Assembly: GCA_027083895.1 (NCBI GenBank)
Contig: JALWMN010000154.1
Location: 1 to 13,116 of the forward strand
Direction: 5' to 3'
Source of the DNA: Campylobacteraceae bacterium
GTDB taxonomy: Bacteria; Campylobacterota; Campylobacteria; Campylobacterales; Sulfurovaceae
Length of the DNA stretch: 13,116 bases
Shown here one piece after another: positions 8,184 to 13,116 of this stretch. Both the position numbers and the translations under genes were made by a program. Position 1 is the first letter of the stretch. Each line of letters begins with the position of its first letter. The notes beneath the pieces were generated by a model. The model ran no database searches and was not told where the DNA came from. It worked only from the letters and a program-made list of their open reading frames with translations.

Positions 8184-8289
8184 TTTAGCTATGGGTATTC
8201 ACAAAAATCCATCAATTAACCTATTGGTTAACCTCGTGACCGAAGGGAGCCCACACTAGCACAGTTTTTTGTAAACACCCATAACCAAA
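8184..8289 (-). ncRNA. Candidate structured small RNA of unknown family
   Basis: Read on the minus strand, 8289-8266 pairs with 8207-8184 as an unbroken 24-bp closing stem. Twenty pairs are Watson-Crick and four are G.U (8286/8187, 8284/8189, 8276/8197, 8273/8200). Inside, GGUUAACC (8233-8226) pairs with GGUUAAUU (8221-8214) around an AAUA loop, with two more G.U pairs. Read on the plus strand, all six become A.C mismatches, so the folding signal belongs to the minus strand. The other part of the interior (8265-8234) includes a C/U-rich segment around CUCCCUUCGG. I do not recognise the family: it lacks the GGAAGNAGC core of SRP RNA and tRNA-like features, and is shorter than usual 6S RNA. The nearest same-strand gene is the cold-shock gene, whose stop is about 175 nt upstream of the element. 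A decayed transposon-like inverted repeat is the main alternative. Confidence 0.6.
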
Positions 8290-8310
8290 GCATTTACCAA
8301 ATCTTTGCTA

Positions 8311-8316
8311 ATTCTA
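8311..8316 (-). promoter_or_regulatory. Possible -10 element for the structured RNA
   Basis: On the minus strand the sequence reads TTGTATTAGAATTAGC; TAGAAT matches TATAAT at five of six positions. Transcription would start near 8304, about 15 nt before the closing stem. No -35 box is seen. The RNA could instead be cut from a longer cold-shock transcript. Confidence 0.3.
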
Positions 8317-8350
8317 ATACAAAATTTGGGATAATTTTTTTTGCAAGATT

Positions 8351-8359
8351 TGCTAGAAT
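8351..8359 (+). promoter_or_regulatory. Possible extended -10 promoter, plus strand
   Basis: TGCTAGAAT (8351-8359) fits an extended -10 pattern, preceded by a run of eight T residues (8335-8342). Transcription from about 8366 would run about 95 nt to the hairpin at 8437-8461, giving a short RNA facing the end of the cold-shock gene. No product is evident. Confidence 0.3.
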
Positions 8360-8436
8360 TGTAAAGCTTCCATTCAATTCATAGTTTTTTAGTGGATACA
8401 ATAGAAAAAAGGAGTATTGTTCATAAATAGGAGTAT

Positions 8437-8461
8437 AAATTGCCACAGAGGGCAACTTTTT
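8437..8461. terminator. Hairpin between the gene-free stretch and the cold-shock gene, probably bidirectional
   Basis: TTGCC (8440-8444) and GGCAA (8451-8455) form a stem around ACAGAG. On the plus strand it is followed by CTTTTTGG, a usable U-tract. On the minus strand the stem lengthens to 8 bp (AAGTTGCC with GGCAATTT, one G.U pair) and is followed by ATACTCC, so it can also end the cold-shock transcript just after its stop codon, though less well. Confidence 0.5.
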
Positions 8462-8464
8462 GGT

Positions 8465-8683
8465 TTAATATACAGTTACATTCTCTGCTTGGAGACCTTT
8501 TGGCCCTTGTGATATTTCGAAAGTGACCTTTTGGCCCTCTTGGAGTGATACACGTCCACCACTTGGGTTATTTACTTGACGGTAGTGTACAAATAGATCA
8601 GACTCTCCATTATTTTGAGAGATAAATCCATACCCCTTTTCATCATTAAACCACTTTACTGTACCTTCAAAAATATTAGACAT
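8465..8683 (-). CDS. csp: Cold-shock domain protein (CspA family)
   Basis: Small single-stranded nucleic-acid-binding protein of 72 residues, usual for the family, that acts as an RNA chaperone in the cytoplasm. The OB-fold shows [15 protein letters not shown] (about 7-21), containing RNP1 (KGYGFI), and RNP2-type LFVHY (30-34), then [11 protein letters not shown] near the C-terminus. The ATG at 8681-8683 has AAGG about 6 nt upstream. It is a single gene on the minus strand, converging on rplU-rpmA and diverging from speA. Whether it is cold-induced or constitutive cannot be told from the protein alone; a TATAAT about 115 nt before the ATG would give the long leader often seen in cspA-type genes. 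Confidence 0.95.
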   Translation of the reverse strand: MSNIFEGTVKWFNDEKGYGFISQNNGESDLFVHYRQVNNPSGGRVSLQEGQKVTFEISQGPKGLQAENVTVY

Positions 8684-8798
8684 TGTTAACCTTTTTTATA
8701 AAAATTATCGAAGAAGAGTTTAAATAGATCTTTTTGTGCAGTAGTACAATTTTGTAGCTTGTTGCAATAAGAGTTATACTTTTAATTCTTCATTAACT

Positions 8799-8804
8799 AT
8801 TATA
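8799..8804 (-). promoter_or_regulatory. Candidate -10 element for the cold-shock gene
   Basis: The minus strand has a perfect TATAAT at 8804-8799, giving a start near 8792 and a leader of about 109 nt. A second A/T-rich candidate, GATAAT, lies within 30 nt of the start codon and would give a short leader. No -35 box supports either one. Confidence 0.4.
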
Positions 8805-8907
8805 GCTCTTTTTTATAAAAGTAAGGCAGATTTTGATCAATTTATCTTTTTTAATCTCTTTTTTAAAAGAAACTTATTTGTTGTAGTGAAAGAAATGATT
8901 TTTTTAG

Positions 8908-8913
8908 TATAAT
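8908..8913 (+). promoter_or_regulatory. Promoter (-10) of speA-cysE
   Basis: A perfect TATAAT (8908-8913), in TTTTTTTAGTATAATCC, predicts transcription from about 8920. The leader is then only about 23 nt to the chosen GTG start. This placement rules out the in-frame TTG at 8919, which would lie at the transcript start. Confidence 0.65.
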
Positions 8914-8930
8914 CCAAATTGAGACTTTCA

Positions 8931-8935
8931 AGGAG
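8931..8935 (+). promoter_or_regulatory. Ribosome binding site that decides the speA start
   Basis: AGGAG at 8931-8935 is 7 nt from GTG 8943 but only 1 nt from ATG 8937. The spacing favours GTG as the real start codon, even though ATG is the more common start. Confidence 0.6.
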
Positions 8936-8942
8936 TATGGTA

Positions 8943-10802
8943 GTGAAGAGTAACTATGGTTTGCCAATTTGGGGGAGTGGTAATTTCGCTATTGAGGGAG
9001 ATAGAGTAGTTGTTAATTATGCAAATCGTCCTTCGCTTTTAGATATTATTAATGAGATACGAAACCGAGGCTATAAAGGACCAATCCTTTTACGTTTTCC
9101 ACACCTTATTAAAAAGCAGATAGATCTCCTCTTTGGAGAGTTTACAAGAGCCTTTGAAGAGTTTGGTTATCGTGGGAGTTTTAATGCTGTTTTTCCGCTC
9201 AAAGTTAATCAATTCCCCAATTTTGTAAATGAAGTTGTAGAGTGTTCTAGAGAGTATAACTATGGACTTGAGGCTGGGAGTAAAGCTGAACTTATTATAG
9301 CCATGGCTAAAACGCCACTTGGTGCACCAATTACTGTAAATGGTTTTAAAGATAAAGAGATGATAGCTCTTTGTTTTATTGCTGCAAAGAGTGGACATAA
9401 TATTACTGTTACAATTGAGGGGCTTAATGAGTTAAAGACAATTATTGAGGTGCATAAAGAGTTTGCTAGCAGTTTTTCAGATAGTAAAATTCCAAATATT
9501 GGTATGAGAATAAGGATGCATAGTTCAGGTATTGGGGTATGGTCAAAGAGTGGAGGGTATAGCTCTAAATTTGGCTTAACATCTACTGAGCTTTTGATTG
9601 CATGTGATATATTAAGAGAAGAGGGGCTTTTAGAGCAGTTTAAGATGATTCACTTTCATATAGGTTCTCAGATGGAAGAGATTGGACCTCTCAAAAAAGC
9701 ACTAAGAGAGGCTGGAAATATCTATGCAGATTTGAAAAAGAGAGGAGCAAAGAGTCTTGAATCAATAAATATTGGGGGTGGTTTAGCGGTTGAGTATTCT
9801 CAAGTTGCTAAGAACCATAGTCGAAACTACTCAATTAAAGAGTTTGCAAATGATGTTGTCTTTTTAATGAAGGAGATCTCAAAAAATAAAGGAGTTAAAG
9901 AGCCAAATATATATACTGAGTCGGGACGTTTTATAGCTGCACACCATGCAGTATTAGTAGCACCGGTACTTGAGCTTTTTTCTCAAGAGTATCATGAAAA
10001 ATCTTTACTACTTAAAGAGAAGAATCCTCCTTTAATCGAGGAGCTGTATGATCTTTATACATCAATAGAAAAGACAAATGCACGAGAGTATTTACATGAT
10101 GCAATCGACCATTTAGAGAGTCTGTTAACACTCTTTGATTTGGGGTATATTGATTTGGAGGATCGCTCTAATACTGAGATTTTAGTTAATTTAATTATTA
10201 AAAAAGCAATTGCCCTCTTAGATACCAAAGGTCGAGAGGATCTTAAGCAGATTGAAGATAAGATACAAGAGAAGTATCTTGTTAATTTCTCTATCTTCCA
10301 GTCACTTCCAGACTTTTGGGGATTAGGACAGCACTTTCCAATAGTGCCTCTTTCGCATCTGTCACAAACTCCTACCCAAGCAGCTGCAATTTGGGATATT
10401 ACTTGCGATAGCGATGGTGAGATTGCCTATAATGCTAATGCACCACTAAAGCTTCACGATATAAATGTAGAGGAGGAAGAGTACTTTTTGGGCTTTTTTT
10501 TAGTAGGAGCCTACCAAGAGGTTTTGGGAATGAAACATAATCTCTTTACACATCCAACTGAAGCTACTATTCGATTTAAAGAGAATGGAGACTATTCGAT
10601 AGAATCGATACTTGAAGCACAAAATTTAATGGATATCTTAGATGATTTGGATTATGATATTGGGCTTATAGATAAACGTCTTAAGAGTAATATTGAGGAG
10701 TCGACTTTGGTTGAAGAGGAGAAAGAGAGACTCCTAGGTAAGCTCTATCTCTATCTGAGTGAAAATAGTTATCTTAAAACAATTCAAGCATGTAGAGGTT
10801 AG
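8943..10802 (+). CDS. speA: Biosynthetic arginine decarboxylase
   Basis: PLP enzyme that converts arginine to agmatine and carbon dioxide, the first step of polyamine synthesis by the arginine route. From GTG 8943 it has 619 residues, the usual SpeA length. The N-terminal TIM-barrel has FPLKVNQ, with K87 as the PLP lysine, then NYGLEAGSKAEL, ITVNGFKDKEM, FHIGSQMEE and the phosphate-binding NIGGGLAVEY. The C-terminal beta domain carries WDITCDSDG, with C488 as the expected substrate-site cysteine. The sequence resembles Helicobacter pylori SpeA closely from memory, which supports the phylum call. Start choice follows from the promoter and ribosome binding site; ATG 8937 is the alternative. cysE follows after 4 nt. 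No agmatine-processing gene is nearby, so the route to putrescine is not seen here. Confidence 0.95.
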   Translation: MKSNYGLPIWGSGNFAIEGDRVVVNYANRPSLLDIINEIRNRGYKGPILLRFPHLIKKQIDLLFGEFTRAFEEFGYRGSFNAVFPLKVNQFPNFVNEVVECSREYNYGLEAGSKAELIIAMAKTPLGAPITVNGFKDKEMIALCFIAAKSGHNITVTIEGLNELKTIIEVHKEFASSFSDSKIPNIGMRIRMHSSGIGVWSKSGGYSSKFGLTSTELLIACDILREEGLLEQFKMIHFHIGSQMEEIGPLKKALREAGNIYADLKKRGAKSLESINIGGGLAVEYSQVAKNHSRNYSIKEFANDVVFLMKEISKNKGVKEPNIYTESGRFIAAHHAVLVAPVLELFSQEYHEKSLLLKEKNPPLIEELYDLYTSIEKTNAREYLHDAIDHLESLLTLFDLGYIDLEDRSNTEILVNLIIKKAIALLDTKGREDLKQIEDKIQEKYLVNFSIFQSLPDFWGLGQHFPIVPLSHLSQTPTQAAAIWDITCDSDGEIAYNANAPLKLHDINVEEEEYFLGFFLVGAYQEVLGMKHNLFTHPTEATIRFKENGDYSIESILEAQNLMDILDDLDYDIGLIDKRLKSNIEESTLVEEEKERLLGKLYLYLSENSYLKTIQACRG

Positions 10803-10806
10803 GATT

Positions 10807-11502
10807 ATGGGATTATTGCAAGTAATAATAGAAGATTTTCAAACTGTAAAGCGAAATGATCCAGCATTAAATTCTAAGTTTGAGCTCTTTTTTAACTATC
10901 CAGGTGTTTGGGCACTCTTTTTTTATAGAGTTGCACATCTTTTTTATCAGAAGGGGTTTAAACTTATTGCGAGGTTTATTTCAGCAGTTGGGCAATTTTT
11001 AACGAATGTTGATATCCATCCAGGAGCCAAAATAGGCAGAAGGGTATTTATCGATCATGCTATGGGTGTCGTTATTGGTGAAACAGCCGAAGTTGGCAAT
11101 GATGTTTTAATCTATCAGCAAGTGACACTAGGTGGAGTGAGCCTTTCAAAAGGAAAGCGACATCCAACAATTGAAGATGGTGTAACAATTGGAGCTGGTG
11201 CGAAAGTTTTAGGTAATATTCGAGTTGGGAAAGAGGCAAAAATTGGGGCAAACTCTGTTGTGATTAAAGATGTTGCACCTGAGTCTACTGCAGTAGGAAT
11301 TCCTGCTCATGTAACAAAACGAATCGATAATAAAGAGCCACTCAAACACAATATTATGCCAGATATCGATAAAGATCTCTTTCATTACCTAATTGAGCGA
11401 ATTGAGCTTTTAGAGAGTGCAATTGAGAGTGGAAAGATCGATAGAGAGAAAGAAGAAGAGCTTAAGAGACGCCATAAGATGTATATTGATACAATGAAAT
11501 AG
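10807..11502 (+). CDS. cysE: Serine O-acetyltransferase
   Basis: Transfers acetyl from acetyl-CoA to serine to give O-acetylserine, the committed step of cysteine synthesis. The 231-residue protein has a short helical N-terminus (about 1-65) and a left-handed beta-helix of hexapeptide repeats (about 66-165). Catalytic motifs are clear: DHAMGVVIGETAEVG (83-97, with H85 as catalytic histidine) and GKRHPTIEDG (116-125, with H119). The start is set at ATG 10807, which lies 4 nt after the speA stop and has AGG/AGAGG upstream. A longer reading from 10759 would lie inside speA. The C-terminal tail (about 175-231) is charged and helical and ends MYIDTMK, so it lacks the terminal isoleucine that many SATs insert into cysteine synthase. 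Confidence 0.95.
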   Translation: MGLLQVIIEDFQTVKRNDPALNSKFELFFNYPGVWALFFYRVAHLFYQKGFKLIARFISAVGQFLTNVDIHPGAKIGRRVFIDHAMGVVIGETAEVGNDVLIYQQVTLGGVSLSKGKRHPTIEDGVTIGAGAKVLGNIRVGKEAKIGANSVVIKDVAPESTAVGIPAHVTKRIDNKEPLKHNIMPDIDKDLFHYLIERIELLESAIESGKIDREKEEELKRRHKMYIDTMK

Positions 11503-11505
11503 CTA

Positions 11506-12204
11506 TTACTCTTGTATAAGAGGTATATCAAAAGAGATACTTTTAGCTTGAATATTGGGAACTATACAGAGTCGATTTGCTAACTCGTCAATCTCTTTAT
11601 CCTCTTTTCTCTCTCGAGTGTTTGATTTAAATTTTAAGATTGCAATCTTATAAGAGTTATTATTAATAATTAGATGCTCACCAATGCCTAATTTTAACGA
11701 TATATGTAACGATTTGCAATTGCTAAAAGTCGAAAGAGTTATGCGTAAAAGCTTTAAAAACTCATTTTGATTGAGCATAGTATGTGGCAGGTCACCATCT
11801 GCAAAGAGTTGAATATCTATATCTTTATCGATAGTAAATTGGTAGATTGCTACACTTAGCATCTTATTAATATCAGTTAAAATATGCTGTTTTGTATCAC
11901 CATTTGCATACTTTTTCGAAAGAGGCCGAAAGTAGAGCTTAATAGCGATCCATTCATCACTCTTGTAGCCAACACTGATACTATAAAAGTTTAAATGGTC
12001 ATACACAAGCTCCATTTTACTATTTTTAACACCATACTCTTTTGGTGCATTATTTAGGGCTAAATTGTAGATCTCTGAACTAGAGACATACCCCATAAGT
12101 ATCTCTGCACTATTATTAAGATATATAATTTTCCCATTTGGATTAAAGACAATAAGAGGATTGTTATCCATATTGACTAGAAATTCAAAATCAAGAGTAT
12201 TCAT
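11506..12204 (-). CDS. PAS-domain protein with degenerate histidine-kinase-like C-terminus (NtrB/FlgS-like remnant)
   Basis: A 232-residue protein of unknown function. Residues about 5-95 look like a PAS sensor domain (NNPLIVFNPNGKIIYLNNSAEILMG). The rest resembles a collapsed NtrB-type kinase core. NQNEFLKLLRITLSTFSN (145-162) recalls the N-box helix of the ATPase domain, and the final ISFDIPL (223-229) recalls the last strand of that fold. There is no H-box with a phospho-acceptor histidine, and the G-boxes of the ATP lid are not recognisable, so autophosphorylation is not expected. The ATG at 12202-12204 has AGGAAGA upstream and overlaps the preceding regulator gene by 14 nt, so the two are coupled. 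It converges on cysE with only 3 nt between stop codons. Confidence 0.6.
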   Translation of the reverse strand: MNTLDFEFLVNMDNNPLIVFNPNGKIIYLNNSAEILMGYVSSSEIYNLALNNAPKEYGVKNSKMELVYDHLNFYSISVGYKSDEWIAIKLYFRPLSKKYANGDTKQHILTDINKMLSVAIYQFTIDKDIDIQLFADGDLPHTMLNQNEFLKLLRITLSTFSNCKSLHISLKLGIGEHLIINNNSYKIAILKFKSNTRERKEDKEIDELANRLCIVPNIQAKSISFDIPLIQE

Positions 12205-12913
12205 TGATCTTCTTCCTTAATGTGTTTCTATTGATGCCTAAAATATCAGCAAGTTTAAGTTGTGATTTGTATAGTTTGAGTCCAATTCGCAGTAGAGGTT
12301 TTTCAAATACTTTAAGCATCTCTTTATATACGTTTGAACCTTTATAATGTTTTTCAAAATAGTGCTCTAATGCATAGTTTAAATCATCGTTAGAGAGTTG
12401 CTTTAAGAGAAGATATTTATAGATTGATCTCTTTAGAGAGCGAAAATTTTCTGATAGGTCGATATCTTCACTTGTTACTATAACATCAGAAGAGAGGTTA
12501 AAGAGTTCTCGAGCCTCTTGAAGATAGAGTTTCGTAAAAAGCTCAATATCTTCAACTCTTTCAGAGAGTGATGGCATTCTATAGATAAATGCAAATTTAC
12601 TCTTTAATCGGGGGTCGAGACTCTTTTTATTATAGATTGCAATAACACTACTATTATTAAAGTTAATTGCATCTATATTGGCTATCTTTTCATAGTTAGT
12701 TATGATTATTTGAGAGTAGTTACCTAGTGCATTTAAGACATCTTCAAGTTTATTACCATCAACCCAAACCGAATTAGGGTAGAGTTTTTTAACTAATGTT
12801 CTTTTTCCTGTATAGGCTTCTCCATAAAGAATAGAAGAGACACGAAGATCTTTCGTAGATTGTAGTGACTGGTAGATATTATTAACGATTTTAGAATTAC
12901 TAACAATAAACAC
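12191..12913 (-). CDS. Short NtrC-family relative: degenerate AAA+ core plus Fis-type HTH, no receiver domain
   Basis: A 240-residue protein resembling a cut-down sigma54 activator. A P-loop-like GEAYTGKR lies at 31-38. Only about 30 residues separate it from a Walker-B-like strand, IIITNYE (69-75), in which the usual DE is replaced. The region that would carry GAFTGA is gone. A sensor-I-like SVIAIYN (89-95) and an arginine-finger-side segment with PSLSERVEDIELF (about 114-126) follow; the latter matches the PPLRERxEDI pattern of NtrC proteins. The C-terminus is a clear Fis-type helix-turn-helix ending LADILGINRNTLRKKINEY. There is no receiver domain. DNA binding is likely, but sigma54 activation is not. 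GTG at 12911-12913 is the start, with AAAAGG about 7 nt upstream. It lies downstream of metE on the same strand. Confidence 0.65.
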   Translation of the reverse strand: MFIVSNSKIVNNIYQSLQSTKDLRVSSILYGEAYTGKRTLVKKLYPNSVWVDGNKLEDVLNALGNYSQIIITNYEKIANIDAINFNNSSVIAIYNKKSLDPRLKSKFAFIYRMPSLSERVEDIELFTKLYLQEARELFNLSSDVIVTSEDIDLSENFRSLKRSIYKYLLLKQLSNDDLNYALEHYFEKHYKGSNVYKEMLKVFEKPLLRIGLKLYKSQLKLADILGINRNTLRKKINEYS

Positions 12914-12934
12914 TCTTGGCCTTTTTATTGTTAG

Positions 12935-12940
12935 TGTATA
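12935..12940 (-). promoter_or_regulatory. Possible -10 element for the regulator/PAS gene pair
   Basis: TATACA on the minus strand (12940-12935), within the palindrome GTATAC, would start transcription near 12928, leaving a short leader that includes AAAAGG. No -35 box is visible. It lies after the hairpin that follows metE, which fits a separate transcript for the pair. Confidence 0.3.
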
Positions 12941-12998
12941 CTCTACTTGCTTAAAAAATAGGCAGTAAATGAAGAAAAGATATTAATAAAAGCATCAG

Positions 12999-13019
12999 TA
13001 GGCTACAAAGTGTAGCCTA
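12999..13019 (-). terminator. Hairpin after metE
   Basis: TAGGCTACA (12999-13007) and TGTAGCCTA (13011-13019) form a perfect 9-bp stem with a 3-nt loop, 9 nt after the metE stop on the minus strand. A true U-tract is lacking: the stem is followed by CTGATGCTTTTATT. It is likely the metE terminator, though read-through into the regulator gene is possible. Confidence 0.55.
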
Positions 13020-13028
13020 TCTTCTATA

Positions 13029-13116
13029 CTAAAGTTGTTCTCGTACAATTTTTACTGCCTCAACCATATTCTTAAGGCTTGGTTTTACCTCTTCCCATTT
13101 TCTTGTTTTTAAACCA
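13029..13116 (-). CDS. metE: Cobalamin-independent methionine synthase MetE, C-terminal end (partial)
   Basis: Only the last 28 codons are in the window; the rest lies beyond base 13116. The translated end contains GLKTRKWEEVKPSLKNMVEA followed by VKIVREQL and a TAG stop. The GLKTR motif directly follows the third zinc-ligand cysteine in MetE proteins, and the helix with LKNMVEA is the usual C-terminus of the family. MetE transfers a methyl group from methyltetrahydropteroyl-polyglutamate to homocysteine to make methionine without cobalamin. Since the catalytic domain itself is outside the window, nothing can be said about its integrity. Confidence 0.85.
   Translation of the reverse strand, partial: GLKTRKWEEVKPSLKNMVEAVKIVREQL

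Larger units (their letters stand above)
8090..8464. other. 375-bp gene-free stretch between rpmA and the cold-shock gene
   Basis: No credible protein gene is present on either strand. From left to right the stretch holds the rpmA terminator (8104-8141), an unremarkable A/T-rich bridge (8142-8183), the structured RNA candidate on the minus strand (8184-8289), two oppositely facing -10-like sites (8311-8316 minus, 8351-8359 plus), a region with a 7-bp direct repeat GGAGTAT (8411-8417 and 8430-8436), and a hairpin that can end transcription from both sides (8437-8461). Confidence 0.8.

Noticed and set aside
8184..8289. SRP RNA, 6S RNA or tRNA at the structured element
   Set aside because: The GGAAGNAGC apical core of SRP RNA is absent on both strands (the plus strand has only CCGAAGGGAGCCC). 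The length is well below the usual 6S RNA, and there is no T-loop or cloverleaf.
8184..8289. Small transposon-derived element (MITE) with 24-bp terminal repeats
   Set aside because: No flanking target duplication is visible and all six mismatches keep pairing on one strand, which favours an RNA. Not fully excluded, because copies elsewhere in the genome cannot be checked here.
8411..8520. Small plus-strand peptide genes after the two GGAGTAT motifs
   Set aside because: Only TTG starts are available, the frames run antisense into the cold-shock gene, and the peptides show no recognisable features.
8810..8880. A/T inverted repeats (CTTTTTTATAAAAG and TCTTTTTTAAAAGA) as regulator binding sites
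   Set aside because: Such A/T palindromes are expected by chance in this base composition and match no operator I can name.
10759..10806. Longer N-terminus for CysE
   Set aside because: It lies inside the speA coding region with no ribosome binding site, while ATG 10807 gives the normal SAT N-terminus.
1..13116. CRISPR arrays, insertion sequences, phage genes, toxin-antitoxin pairs
   Set aside because: No regularly spaced repeats, transposase or integrase motifs, or paired small toxin/antitoxin genes were seen on either strand.

Overview
The window is AT-rich, gene-dense chromosomal DNA that looks like a member of the Campylobacterota (epsilon class, in or near the Sulfurovum/Sulfurimonas-type lineages; genus not determined). 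The grounds are Helicobacter-like arginine decarboxylase sequence, TATAAT-type -10 boxes without clear -35 boxes, short intergenic gaps and strongly A/T-ending codons. No tRNA, rRNA, insertion sequence, phage gene or CRISPR array was seen.

Layout. (1) 1-3378, plus strand: an envelope lipid-transport operon of the Pqi/Let type. Two half-size PqiA proteins are followed by a three-MCE-domain PqiB and a PqiC lipoprotein. The first three genes overlap by 11 nt each. (2) 3390-7380, plus strand: prs (PRPP synthase), lepA (EF4), a small CopD/HemJ-like four-helix membrane protein and an RlmB-type rRNA methyltransferase, all within 3-12 nt of each other. (3) 7451-8141, plus strand: rplU-rpmA (L21, L27) with a TATAAT promoter and a hairpin terminator. 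(4) 8142-8464: a gene-free stretch. It holds what I consider the most interesting element, a 106-nt segment that folds on the minus strand into an uninterrupted 24-bp closing stem plus an 8-bp hairpin. All six non-Watson-Crick positions are G.U pairs on that strand only. A candidate plus-strand promoter and a bidirectional hairpin follow it. (5) 8465-8683, minus strand: a cold-shock protein gene with a possible long leader. (6) 8908-11502, plus strand: speA (biosynthetic arginine decarboxylase) and cysE (serine acetyltransferase), 4 nt apart. (7) 11506-12913, minus strand: two overlapping genes that look like an eroded NtrB/NtrC pair, namely a PAS protein with a kinase-like remnant and no phospho-acceptor histidine, and a short AAA-remnant/Fis-HTH protein without the sigma54-contacting loop. 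(8) 13029-13116, minus strand: the last 28 codons of metE, followed by a hairpin.

How the parts relate. Most of the window is housekeeping: lipid trafficking between membranes, nucleotide precursor supply, ribosome function and maturation, polyamine synthesis, and sulfur amino acid synthesis (cysE and metE). The unexplained parts are the structured RNA candidate between rpmA and the cold-shock gene, and the degenerate signalling pair between cysE and metE.
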